Made by a program: the position numbers and the translations under genes. Positions 47,836 through 59,899 of a stretch of 64,000 nucleotides of DNA are shown here, in pieces. Numbering within the stretch: the first letter of the stretch is position 1; each line of letters begins with the position of its first letter. The notes under the pieces are model-generated. The model was not told the DNA's origin, searched no databases, and saw only the letters and a program-made list of their open reading frames with translations. Origin of the DNA: Sinonovacula constricta (lineage: Eukaryota; Mollusca; Bivalvia; Cardiida; Solecurtidae); contig CM017556.1 in NCBI GenBank assembly GCA_007844125.1, forward strand, positions 71,486,697 to 71,550,696. Direction: 5' to 3'.

Positions 47836-50800
47836 ATACATGCACGCTGTGGTGAAATGCTGGCCACAGTCATGTCGAGATATATGCACGCTGTGGTGAA
47901 ATGCTGGCCACAGTCATGTCGAGATATATGCACGCTGTGGTGAAATGCTGGCCACAGTCATGTCGAGATATATGCATGCTGTGGTGAAATGCTGGCCACA
48001 GTCATGTCGAGATATATGCACGCTGTGGTGAAATGCTAGCCACAGTCATGTCGAGATATATGCACGCTGTGGTGAAATGCTGGCCACAGTCATGTCGAGA
48101 TATATGCATGCTGTGGTGAAACGCTGGCCACAGTCATGTCGAGATATATGCACGCTGTGGTGAAATGCTGGCCACAGTCATGTCGAGATATATGCACGCT
48201 GTGGTGAAATGCTGGCCACAGTCATGTCGAGATATATGCATGCTGTGGTGAAATGCTGGCCACAGTCGTGTCGAGATATATGCACGCTGTGGTGAAATGC
48301 TGGCCACAGTCATGTCGAGATATATGTACGCTGTGGTGAAATGCTGGCCACAGTCATGTCGAGATACATGCACGCTGTGGTGAAATGCTGGCCACAGTCA
48401 TGTCGAGATATATGCACGCTGTGGTGAAATGCTGGCGACAGTCATGTCGAGATATATGCATGCTGTGGTGAAATGCTGGCCACAGTCATGTCGAGATATA
48501 TGCACGCTGTGGTGAAATGCTAGCCACAGTCATGTCGAGATATATGCACGCTGTGATGAAATGCTGGCCAAAGTCATGTCGAGATATATGCATGCTGTGG
48601 TGAAATGCTGGCCACAGTCATGTCGAGATATATGCACGTTTTGGTGAAATGCTGGCCACAGTCATGTCGAGATATATGCATGCTGTGGTGAAATGCTGGC
48701 CACAGTCGTGTCGAGATATATGCACGCTGTGGTGAAATGCTGGCCACAGTCATGTCGAGATATATGTACGCTGTGGTGAAATGCTGGCCACAGTCATGTC
48801 GAGATACATGCACGCTGTGGTGAAATGCTGGCCACAGTCATGTCGAGATATATGCACGCTGTGGTGAAATGCTGGCGACAGTCATGTCGAGATATATGCA
48901 TGCTGTGGTGAAATGCTGGCCGCAGTCATGTCGAGATATATGCACGCTGTGGTGAAATGCTAGCCACAGTCATGTCGAGATATATGCACGCTGTGGTGAA
49001 ATGCTGGCCACAGTCATGTCGAGATATATGCATGCTGTGGTGAAATGCTGGCCACAGTCATGTCGAGATATATGCACGTTTTGGTGAAATGCTGGCCACA
49101 GTCATGTCGAGATATATGCACGCTGTGGTGAAATGCTGGCCACAGTCATGTCGAGATATATGCACGTTTTGGTGAAATGCTGGCCACAGTCATGTCGAGA
49201 TATATGCACGCTGTGGTGAAATGCTGGCCACAGTCATGTCGAGATATATGCACGTTTTGGTGAAATGCTGGCCACAGTCATGTCGAGATATATGTACGCT
49301 GTGGTGAAATGCTGGCCACAGTCATGTCGAGATATATGTACGCTGTGGTGAAATGCTGGCCACAGTCATGTCGAGATATATGCACGCTGTGGTGAAATGA
49401 TGGCCACAGTCATGTCGAGATATATGCACGCTGTGGTGAAATGCTGGCCACAGTCATGTCGAGATATATGCACGCCGTGGTGAAATGATGGCCACAGTCA
49501 TGTCGAGATATATGCACGCTGTGGTGAAATGCTGGCCACAGTCATGTCGAGATATATGTACGCTGTGGTGAAATGCTGGCCACAGTCATGTCGAGATATA
49601 TGCACGCTGTGGTGAAATGCTGGCCACAGTCATGTCGAGATATATGCATGCTGTGGTGAAATGCTGGCCACAGTCATGTCGAGATATATGCACGCTGTGG
49701 TGAAATGCTGGCCACAGTCATGTCGAGATATATGCACGCTGTGGTGAAATGCTGGCCACAGTCATGTCGAGATATATGTACGCTGTGGTGAAATGCTGGC
49801 CACAGTCATGTCGAGATATATGCACGCTGTGGTGAAATGCTGGCCACAGTCATGTCGAGATATATGCACGCTGTGGTGAAATGCTGGCCACAGTCATGTC
49901 GAGATATATGCACGCTGTGGTGAAATGCTGGCCACAGTCATGTCGAGATATATGCACGCTGTGGTGAAATGCTGGTCACAGTCATGTCGAGATATATGCA
50001 CGCTGTGGTGAAATGCTGGCCACAGTCATGTCGAGATATATGTACGCTGTGGTGAAATGCTGGCCACAGTCATGTCGAGATATATGCACGCTGTTGTGAA
50101 ATGCTGGCCACAGTCATGTCGAGATATATGCACGCTGTGGTGAAATGCTGGCCACAGTCATGTCGAGATATATGCACGCTGTGGTGAAATGCTGGCCACA
50201 GTCATGTCGAGATATATGTACGCTGTGGTGAAATGCTGGCCACAGTCATGTCGAGATATATGCACGTTTTGGTGAAATGGTGACCACAGTCATGTCGAGA
50301 TATATGCACGTTTTGGTGAAATGCTGGCCACAGTCATGTCGAGATATATGCACGTTTTGGTGAAATGCTGGCCACAGTCATGTCGAGATATATGCACGCT
50401 GTGGTGAAATGCTGGCCACAGTCATGTCGAGATATATGCACGCTGTGGTGAAATGCTGGCCACAGTCATGTCGAGATATATGCACGCTGTGGTGAAATGC
50501 TAGCCACAGTCATGTCGAGATATATGTACGCTGTGGTGAAATGCTGGCCACAGTCATGTCGAGATATATGCACGTTGTGGTGAAATCCTGGCCACAGTCA
50601 TGTCGAGATATATGCACGTTTTGGTGAAATGCTGGCCACAGTCATGTCGAGATATATGTACGCTGTAGTGAAATGCTGGCCACAGTCATGTCGAGATATA
50701 TGTACGCTGTGGTGAAATGCTGGCCACAGTCATGTCGAGATATATGCACGCTGTGGTGAAATGCTGGCCACAGTCATGTCGAGATATATGCACGCTGTGG

Positions 50801-52335
50801 TGAAATGCTGGCCACAGTCATGTCGAGATATATGCACGCCGTGGTGAAATGATGGCCACAGTCATGTCGAGATATATGCACGCCGTGGTGAAATGCTGGC
50901 CACAGTCATGTCAAGATATATGTACGCTGTGGTGAAATGCTGGCCACAGTCATGTCGAGATATATGCACGCCGTGGTGAAATGCTGGCCACAGTCATGTC
51001 GAGATATATGCATGCTGTGGTGAAATGCTGGCCACAGTCATGTCGAGATATATGCACGCTGTGGTGAAATGCTGGCCACAGTCATGTCGAGATATATGTA
51101 CGCTGTGGTGAAATGCTGGCCACAGTCATGTCGAGATATATGTACGCTGTGGTGAAATGCTGGCCACAGTCATGTCGAGATATATGCACGCTGTGGTGAA
51201 ATGCTGGCCACAGTCATGTCGAGATATATGCACGCTGTGGTGAAATGCTGGCCACAGTCATGTCGAGATATATGCACGCTGTGGTGAAATGCTGGCCACA
51301 GTCATGTCGAGATATATGCACGCTGTGTTGAAATGCTGGCCACAGTCATGTCGAGATATATGCACGCTGTGGTGAAATGATGGCCACAGTCATGTCGAGA
51401 TATATGCACGCTGTGGTGAAATGCTGGCCACAGTCATGGCGAGATATATGTACGCTGTGGTGAAATGCTGGCCACAGTCATGTCGAGATATATGCACGCC
51501 GTGGTGAAATGCTGGCCACAGTCATGTCGAGATATATGCATGCTGTGGTGAAATGCTGGCCACAGTCATGTCGAGATATATGCACGCTGTGGTGAAATGC
51601 TGGCCGCAGTCATGTCGAGATATATGCACGCTGTGGTGAAATGCTGGCCACAGTCATGTCGAGATATATGCACGCTGTGGTGAAATGCTGGCCACAGTCA
51701 TGTCGAGATATATGTACGCTGTGGTGAAATGCTGGCCACAGTCATGTCGAGATATATGCACGCTGTGGTGAAATGCTGGCCACAGTCATGTCGAGATATA
51801 TGCACGCTGTGGTGAAATGCTGGCCACAGTCATGTCGAGATATATGCACGCTGTGGTGAAATGCTGGCCACAGTCATGTCGAGATATATGCACGCTGTGG
51901 TGAAATGCTGGCCACAGTCATGTCGAGATATATGCACGCTGTGGTGAAATGCTGGCCACAGTCATGTCGAGATATATGCACGCTGTGGTGAAATGCTGGC
52001 CACTGTCATGTCGAGATATATGCACGCTGTGGTGAAATGCTGGCCACAGTCATGTCGAGATATATGCACGCTGTGGTGAAATGCTGGCCACAGTCATGTC
52101 GAGATATATGCACGCTGTGGTGAAATGCTGGCCACAGTCATGTCGAGATATATGCACGCTGTGGTGAAATGCTGGCCACAGTCATGTCGAGATATATGCA
52201 CGCTGTGGTGAAATGCTGGCCACAGTCATGTCGAGATATATGTACGCTGTGGTGAAATGCTGGCCACAGTCATGTCGAGATATATGCACGCTGTGGTGAA
52301 ATGCTGGCCTGTTATGTCGAGATAAAATACACTGT
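47836..52335. repeat. 44-bp minisatellite, about 102 copies
   Basis: Units of 44 bp: ATATATGCACGCTGTGGTGA, AATGCTGGCCACAGTCATGT, CGAG. Each unit has an inverted repeat CTGTGG ... CCACAG that can fold as a 6-bp stem. A ten-unit block is duplicated: rare variants CACAGTCGTGTCG, ATATGTACG and GATACATG at 48264-48365 recur exactly 440 bp later. The array lies in intron 2 of the glycosyltransferase gene. Minus-strand open frames of 79 codons are repeat by-products. Confidence 0.97.
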
Positions 52336-52385
52336 GGTTATATGCTAGCCACAGCCATGTAGAGATATACATACATGCATACATC

Positions 52386-52602
52386 GGACCTGGTAGCGCT
52401 ATCGGTAGAGCGCCGGCTCGAGGTACGGGAAGCTCCAGGTTCGATCCCGGACCTAACAGTCCTTAAAAATGGAAGTGGTATAGCTCCCTTGCTAACGCTC
52501 AAGCAAGTATAAGGGTAGTTCCACGACTGGTTGGCCCGGTGTCAGGATTATATGACTGGGTGTTGTATCATGCCAGGTATTCAAGGCATGATAGACACAG
52601 GG
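52386..52602 (+). mobile_element. tRNA-derived SINE, copy in intron 2
   Basis: The head GGACCTGGTAGCGCTATCGG then TAGAGCGCCGGC has an A-box-like element, and GGTTCGATCCC at 52438-52448 is a perfect B box, the internal RNA polymerase III promoter. The two ends do not pair as an acceptor stem, so this is a SINE head and not a working tRNA gene. A core follows (GACTGGTTGGCCCGGTGTCA, GACTGGGTGTTGTAT, ATTCAAGGCATGAT) that is also found at 39881-39975. Confidence 0.8.
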
Positions 52603-52684
52603 AGTAAGTTTAACAAATAAATGTGCGACTATGTGAACACAATCAAATATATTTTATGTATGACATTTATTTGTTAAACTTACT
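52603..52684. other. Perfect 22-bp inverted repeat
   Basis: The 22 bases at 52603-52624 (AGTAAGTTTAACAAATAAAT...) are the exact reverse complement of 52663-52684, with a 38-base loop. It starts at the end of the SINE core. It could be a tiny MITE or a structural element of the SINE tail. Confidence 0.85.
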
Positions 52685-53104
52685 TGCATATTTATAAATA
52701 ATATTGCTTTGTGTTTTTATTTGCGACATCCAGCTATTTTGGTGAACGTGGACCACAGACAATTGTATAGTACCACGGCGCACTGCACGTCAGCTGGATG
52801 ACACTTCCCGGTTTATTCCTTCTTCCCAAGCCTACACGGTGAAAGGCTAAGCTGTCAGAGAAGTGGCGATTCCACCACTTTGTCATGGACGCCACTTTCA
52901 ATCATTAGCACGACTTTCGCGGCGCGGACTATTTACAATGTATAAGAATCGGTTAACGTTATGTATATATGTTGAACAGAGGACAGTTTATTGCTACACT
53001 CTGGTGAATCATTGAAGTTATACAACTTCGTAACAGGTGCCTTTCGCATTGTAGTGGACGGAATACAATTATATGCAGGCGTATTTGAATTTTGTACTTT
53101 ACAG

Positions 53105-53487
53105 GCGGGCAGGCTTTTGACTTTAAACTTGACAAGGACAGCAACTCGCCGTACTTCTACAAAGGTCATCTGGCGGAGGATGACGAGAATGCCGTATATG
53201 TGCCCAACACTCGCTACTTCATGGACACCCTGGACACACACTTCCCTAGTAAAGAGACTTACGATCAACTTTGCAGCGACCTCACACCGCTTAACATGCT
53301 CACACGCCGGATGTGCGTAGACTACATAAGACGTGGTTTCTCCCGTGCAAAAGATCCATATACATTTTCACAACACCATTGGTATCAATCGTACTTTCGG
53401 AAAGAACCTTTCGATTATATGGCCTCTATATTCAGCATAGTGCCGTTTTGTAAAATGTACGAGGAAAATGTAAATAGAAATAAATAG
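53105..53487 (+). CDS. GT32-type glycosyltransferase, exon 3A (C-terminus)
   Basis: After a TTGTACTTTACAG acceptor (AG at 53103-53104), the phase-1 frame runs 126 full codons to TAG at 53485-53487. Joined to exons 1 and 2 it completes 383 codons. It contains NAVYVPNTRYFMDTLD and PYTFSQHHWYQSYFR. The first corresponds to the conserved V-Y-V/hydrophobic block and the second to the terminal H-x-W block of GT32-like enzymes. AATAAA at 53479-53484 overlaps the last codons. The exon lies in a 6.4-kb unit that is duplicated downstream. Open frames on the opposite strand here are shadows. Confidence 0.85.
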
Positions 53488-54101
53488 TCTATTTAACAGA
53501 GAATTATTAAGTTTGTTCTAAGTTAAACGTGGCATGTTTGCTTATATCAAATACATGTAATAACACCTTACCATTACTTTGAGGTATTTAGTCATAACTT
53601 CCGCCTTAACTCATACTTTAATATAAGTAAATACTGTTTTGAGCACTGTCTACATTGTTAGACAGTAAAAATTACGATAAAACACTCTAAAAGTTCAATC
53701 TTGCCAAATCTTTAAATAATCACGATAGTGATCTCTGCTGGTTTTCCTAATTAAAAACACTATCTCTACAGCATGGCTCAGATAGGAAATACCTGTTTCC
53801 AATGATGAATAGGGATTTATGTCTCACTGTTCACATTGATCGAGGGCATCAATGACCAGCAATTTGCAAGATATTTCAGGTAACAATGACTTATTATTTG
53901 AGAAAAATAGTTTGGTCCAAACTGTCCGACATCACCTTTAAGCCCTTTTAGTTTACTGACAAAAACTGCATTTAAATGAGCGTGTATGATTAGTGCTGTG
54001 TCATAATATTGTGTTGCACTATGTGCTGGTCAGTGACACACGTGTATTTTTGTACTTGATTTCTTGCATTGAGGGCCTGATGGCTTATTATTTTTTAATA
54101 A

Positions 54102-54130
54102 TCTCTCTCTCTCTCTCTATATATATATAT
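54102..54130. repeat. CT then AT microsatellite
   Basis: About 8 CT repeats run straight into about 6 AT repeats. The duplicate copy is at 60514-60542. Confidence 0.9.
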
Positions 54131-55142
54131 TACTAATTGTTTCTTATGAATAACCACACTGGGAATAAGAAAGAAATTCAACACTTCAATCTAGCTGTAC
54201 TGCTTTGCCATTTTTATTGAGTTGTATAGCTATTTGAAGGTACATGTACTAACTTGTAGCTGCTTAGAGAAGACCATGTTAATCTGTCTAGCTCTACTAA
54301 TGTTTCTTCTGTTAAAATAACTTTATTAAATATTGATCAAATATTTTAAAAAAAACTTTAAAAAGTTTTCAATACACATCAAACCAAACTATGAGTATAT
54401 AGTATTGAGCAAGTTTTCAAGTAGTACATAACAATATAAAACTCCGGAGATATTTTCTTTACCGGTTTTTTGACAGATGACACCATTTCAATTTTGCTCA
54501 ATGCGAGTTTTTCATAATCAATAACTAAATGTAAAATAATCAAATTATATCTTAATCCCTAAAGATTTATTCACTAAAACATGTGACACGGTTATGAGGA
54601 TGCACTTAGACATCTACTTATAGGAATATAGGAATATATGTATATATAGGAATAAAAGCCGTAACTTTGTCTTTTTTATGCAAAAGTTAAATGTAGCCTG
54701 TCATTTAAATGACAGTTTTTCTCCACTGAAAGATTGGTGCTAGGTTGTTATGTCACGTCAGTGAAAGTACAGGTCAAAAAGAGTACAATAACCCAATATT
54801 AGGTATATATTAGTGTACTGCATTGATACTCTACGTTCTATATACTTAGAAATATATTATTATACATGGCCAACTAAACAGAAATTCGCTGTATTAATGA
54901 AAGCATGTTCAAAGAATATTGTCAGAAACGTTTCTAAATTTGTATATCTTGCTAATAATTTGAGAAACTGAATACCTTTATGTTGCGCTTCAGATAAACC
55001 CAGGTCTTTTATCATTTGTCAAAATTACATGTATATATATTGCCTTGCTATTAAACATGTTATGTTTCAATGCAATAAATATTTGTATTGTATTGTACTG
55101 TTTATTGATATATTCAAACATCCATGTAACTTTCCTGTCCGA

Positions 55143-55185
55143 AAAACAACAAAGAACAAAAAAAAGCAACTAAAAAACAACAAAC

Positions 55186-55244
<59 letters not shown>

Positions 55245-55378
55245 CACACACACAAAAAACAACAACAACACACACACACACACAAAAACACACACACAAA
55301 AAACAAAAAGAAAACAACAAAAAACAAAACAACAAAAACAAAAAACAAACAAAACAACAACAACCAAAAACAAACAAA
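55143..55378. repeat. CA microsatellite in an A/C-only block
   Basis: About 27 CA repeats, then AAC, CA and CAAAA-type repeats; over 230 bases nearly only A and C on this strand. The copy at 61555-61790 has a different CA count and lacks a GCAACT interruption, as expected for fast-evolving repeats. Confidence 0.9.
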
Positions 55379-56056
55379 CTGTGGACACTGTATTACAAAG
55401 GTATTTCTGTTAAACACTGCAGCACTCTGTTTCTCTTTCTCGCTTACATACGCACGGAATTGCAGCCAAAAGTGCGCACGCACGTACGAATGTACACACG
55501 CATTTGGACACATTCCCACTATCTGCTAAAGAACGTGTCAATGGATTGCTGAATCGGCCTTCTGTCTAGTCTATGAGTTACAGGGATGTGTCAGTCGTGG
55601 CCTTGGACGTCTGAAATAGGAATTGTCAAGTATATCTTAGAAAACAGACTTGTAATACCTAAAATACACGTCACATTACTCTTTTAAAGATTACGAAAAA
55701 CTATGTCGATATTCATATTTATGTAAACCACTATAAAAGTTATTAAAAAGATTTATTTTAAGGTTGTCATTTTAAATAGTCACTTTGTAGTAAGGTTACA
55801 ATGCTTTCGAAAATTTTAATTGTTTCAAACAATAGTCTGGATGTAGTGAAGATCTGCGGAATGAAATCAACATGTACTATGCAGTACACCTTTGATGGCA
55901 TGGTAACAGAAAAATATTTTAAGAAAAAGTGCATATTGACGTGCTGTTCATATCAAGTTTGACGCACCTTGTTACTTGAGGACGCGCCCTGTTGAGACTG
56001 TGAAGAGGTAGAGCCGGAGAGGAATCGTAGATGCGGCCTCACGGCGGTCTGGACCT

Positions 56057-57653
56057 TAAACACACCGAGATACCATGTGTAGTACTAGAACACACCGACA
56101 TAACTACCATGTGTAGTACTAGAACACACCGACATAACTACCATGTGTGGTACTAGAACACACCGACATAACTACCATGTGTAGTACTAGAACACACCGA
56201 CATAACTACCATGTGTAGTACTAGAACACACCGACATAACTACTATGTGTGGTACTAGAACACACCGACATAACTACCATGTGTAGTACTAGAACACACC
56301 GACATAACTACTATGTGTGGTACTAGAACACACCGACATAACTACCATGTGTAGTACTAGAACACACCGACATAACTACTATGTGTGGTACTAGAACACA
56401 CCGACATAACTACCATGTGTAGTACTAGAACACACCGACATAACTACCATGTGTAGTACTAGAACACACCGACATAACTACCATGTGTGGTACTAGAACA
56501 CACCGACATAACTACCATGTGTGGTACTAGAACACACCGACAGAGATACCATGTGTAGTACTAGAACACACCGACATAACTACCATGTGTAGTACTAGAA
56601 CACACCGACAGAGATACCATGTGTAGTACTAGAACACACCGACATAACTACCACGTGTAGTACTAGAACACACCGACATAACTACCACGTGTAGTACTAG
56701 AACACACCGACATAACTACCATGTGTGGTACTAGAACACACCGACATAACTACTTTGCGTGGTACTAGAACACACCGACATAACTACCATGTGTGGTACT
56801 AGAACACACCGACATAACTACCATGTGTAGTACTAGAACACACCGACATAACTACTATGTGTGGTACTAGAACACACCGACATAACTACCATGTGTAGTA
56901 CTAGAACACACCGACATAACTACCATGTGTAGTACTAGAACACACCGACATAACTACCATGTGTGGTACTAGAACACACCGACATAACTACCATGTGTGG
57001 TACTAGAACACACCGACAGAGATACCATGTGTAGTACTAGAACACACCGACATAACTACCATGTGTAGTACTAGAACACACCGACAGAGATACCATGTGT
57101 AGTACTAGAACACACCGACATAACTACCACGTGTAGTACTAGAACACACCGACATAACTACCACGTGTAGTACTAGAACACACCGACATAACTACCATGT
57201 GTGGTACTAGAACACACCGACATAACTACTTTGCGTGGTACTAGAACACACCGACATTACTACCATGTGTGGTACTAGAACACACCGACATAACTACCTT
57301 GCGTGGTACTAGAATACACCGACATTACTACCATGTGTGGTACTAGAACACACCGACAACTACCATGTGTGGTCCTAGAACACACCGACATAACAACCGT
57401 GTGTGGTACTAGATCACACCGACATAACTACCTTGTGTGGTACTAGAACACACCGACATAACTACCATGTGTGGTACTAGAACACACCGACATAACTACT
57501 TTGCGTGGTACTAGAACACACCGACATTACTACCATGTGTGGTACTAGAACACACCGACATAACTACCTTGCGTGGTACTAGAACACACCGACATTACTA
57601 CCATGTGTGGTACTAGAACACACCGACAACTACCATGTGTGGTCCTAGAACAC
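56057..57653. repeat. 34-bp minisatellite, copy A
   Basis: About 47 units of 34 bp: CTAGAACACACCGACATAAC and TACCATGTGTGGTA. The latter is a perfect stem-loop TACCA-TGTG-TGGTA in many units. The rare GACAGAGATACC variant occurs in pairs 68 bp apart at 56541/56609 and again at 57017/57085, showing a 14-unit (476-bp) internal duplication not present in copy B. Confidence 0.97.
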
Positions 57654-57673
57654 GCTATATATATATATATAGC
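57654..57673. other. 20-bp AT palindrome at the duplication junction
   Basis: A perfect palindrome, GC then alternating TA then GC, lies exactly between the end of the 34-bp array and the restart of the 44-bp array. It marks the joint between duplication copies A and B. Confidence 0.85.
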
Positions 57674-57675
57674 AC

Positions 57676-58745
57676 GCAGATATATGCACGCTGTGGTGAA
57701 ATGCTGGCCACAGTCATGTCGAGATATATGTACGCTGTGGTGAAATGCTGGCCACAGTCATGTCGAGATATATGTACGCTGTGGTGAAATGCTGGCCACA
57801 GTCATGTCGAGATATATGTACGCTGTGGTGAAATGCTGGCCACAGTCATGTCGAGATATATGCACGCTGTGGTGAAATGCTGGCCACAGTCATGTCGAGA
57901 TATATGTACGCTGTGGTGAAATGCTGGCCACAGTCATGTCGAGATATATGTACGCTGTGGTGAAATGCTGGCCACAGTCATGTCGAGATATATGCACGCT
58001 GTGGTGAAATGCTGGCCACAGTCATGTCGAGATATATGCACGCTGTGGTGAAATGCTGGCCACAGTCATGTCGAGATATATGCACGCTGTGGTGAAATGC
58101 TGGCCACAGTCATGTCGAGATATATGCACGCTGTGGTGAAATGCTGGCCACAGTCATGTCGAGATATATGCACGCTGTGGTGAAATGCTGGCCACAGTCA
58201 TGTCGAGATATATGCACGCTGTGGTGAAATGCTGGCCACAGTCATGTCGAGATATATGCACGCTGTGGTGAAATGCTGGCCACAGTCATGTCGAGATATA
58301 TGCACGCTGTGGTGAAATGCTGGCCACAGTCATGTCGAGATATATGCACGCTGTGGTGAAATGCTGGCCACAGTCATGTCGAGATATATGCACGCTGTGG
58401 TGAAATGCTGGCCACAGTCATGTCGAGATATATGCACGCTGTGGTGAAATGCTGGCCACAGTCATGTCGAGATATATGCACGCTGTGGTGAAATGCTGGC
58501 CACAGTCATGTCGAGATATATGCACGCTGTGGTGAAATGCTGGCCACAGTCATGTCGAGATATATGCACGCTGTGGTGAAATGCTGGCCACAGTCATGTC
58601 GAGATATATGCACGCTGTGGTGAAATGCTGGCCACAGTCATGTCGAGATATATGTACGCTGTGGTGAAATGCTGGCCACAGTCATGTCGAGATATGTGCA
58701 CGCTGTGGTGAAATGCTGGCCTGTTATGTCGAGATAAAATACACT
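57676..58745. repeat. 44-bp minisatellite, second array
   Basis: About 24 copies of the same 44-bp unit as at 47836-52335, more uniform than the first array. It ends with the same diverged unit (GGCCTGTTATGTCGAG) that closes the first array. Confidence 0.97.
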
Positions 58746-58797
58746 GTGGTTATATGCTAGCCACAGCCATGTAGAGATATACATACATGCATACATC

Positions 58798-59014
58798 GGA
58801 CCTGGTAGCGCTATCGGTAGAGCGCCGGCTCGAGGTACGGGAAGCTCCAGGTTCGATCCCGGACCTAACAGTCCTTAAAAATGGAAGTGGTATAGCTCCC
58901 TTGCTAACGCTCAAGCAAGTATAAGGGTAGTTCCACGACTGGTTGGCCCGGTGTCAGGATTATATGACTGGGTGTTGTATCATGCCAGGTATTCAAGGCA
59001 TGATAGACACAGGG
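58798..59014 (+). mobile_element. tRNA-derived SINE, duplicated copy
   Basis: Identical by eye to 52386-52602, carried along by the segmental duplication and not an independent insertion. Confidence 0.8.
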
Positions 59015-59096
59015 AGTAAGTTTAACAAATAAATGTGCGACTATGTGAACACAATCAAATATATTTTATGTATGACATTTATTTGTTAAACTTACT
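59015..59096. other. Perfect 22-bp inverted repeat, duplicated copy
   Basis: Same structure as at 52603-52684, offset 6412 bp. Confidence 0.85.
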
Positions 59097-59516
59097 TGCA
59101 TATTTATAAATAATATTGCTTTGTGTTTTTATTTGCGACATCCAGCTATTTTGGTGAACGTGGACCACAGACAATTGTATAGTACCACGGCGCACTGCAC
59201 GTCAGCTGGATGACACTTCCCGGTTTATTCCTTCTTCCCAAGCCTACACGGTGAAAGGCTAAGCTGTCAGAGAAGTGGCGATTCCACCACTTTGTCATGG
59301 ACGCCACTTTCAATCATTAGCACGACTTTCGCGGCGCGGACTATTTACAATGTATAAGAATCGGTTAACGTTATGTATATATGTTGAACAGAGGACAGTT
59401 TATTGCTACACTCTGGTGAATCATTGAAGTTATACAACTTCGTAACAGGTGCCTTTCGCATTGTAGTGGACGGAATACAATTATATGCAGGCGTATTTGA
59501 ATTTTGTACTTTACAG

Positions 59517-59899
59517 GCGGGCAGGCTTTTGACTTTAAACTTGACAAGGACAGCAACTCGCCGTACTTCTACAAAGGTCTTCTGGCGGAGGATGACGAGA
59601 ATGCCGTATATGTGCCCAACACTCGCTACTTCATGGACACCCTGGACACACACTTCCCTAGTAAAGAGACTTACGATCAACTTTGCAGCGACCTCACACC
59701 GCTTAACATGCTCACACGCCGGATGTGCGTAGACTACATAAGACGTGGTTTCTCCCGTGCAAAAGATCCATATACATTTTCACAACACCATTGGTATCAA
59801 TCGTACTTTCGGAAAGAACCTTTCGATTATATGGCCTCTATATTCAGCATAGTGCCGTTTTGTAAAATGTACGAGGAAAATGTAAATAGAAATAAATAG
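59517..59899 (+). CDS. GT32-type glycosyltransferase, duplicated exon 3B
   Basis: An almost exact copy of exon 3A, offset by 6412 bp, with the same acceptor, phase and stop codon. The only difference in the exon is A to T at 59580, changing His to Leu (KGHLAED becomes KGLLAED). No second copy of exon 1 or 2 is present between the two, so 3B is either an alternative terminal exon of the same gene, an inert duplicate, or an assembly duplication. The frame is fully intact. Confidence 0.75.

Larger units (their letters stand above)
53488..56056. other. 3' flank of exon 3A, no further gene
   Basis: AT-rich sequence without recognised coding regions. It holds a CT/AT microsatellite (54102-54130) and a CA plus A-rich block (55143-55378). 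Long Cys/Val or His/Thr frames across the latter are CA-repeat by-products. Confidence 0.6.
52310..57653. repeat. Tandem segmental duplication, copy A
   Basis: From the last diverged 44-bp unit (GGCCTGTTATGTCGAG) through SINE, exon 3A, 3' flank, microsatellites and into the 34-bp array, the sequence matches 58722 onward at a fixed offset of 6412 bp. Outside repeat tracts I see only two substitutions (53168 and 55820). Confidence 0.95.

Noticed and set aside
48134..48813. Two identical 79-codon minus-strand frames (MHVSRHDCGQHF...)
   Set aside because: They come from the duplicated 10-unit block of the 44-bp array; no gene context.
52386..52454. Functional tRNA gene
   Set aside because: A and B boxes are present but the ends do not form an acceptor stem, and a SINE core follows.
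52933..53268. 111-codon minus-strand frame opposite exon 3A (and 59345-59680 opposite 3B)
   Set aside because: Shadow of the coding exon; the plus strand has family motifs and splice signals, the minus strand does not.
55029..55529. His/Thr-rich and Cys/Val-rich frames over the CA repeat, also at 61402-61941
   Set aside because: Pure CA and AAC microsatellite translations on both strands.
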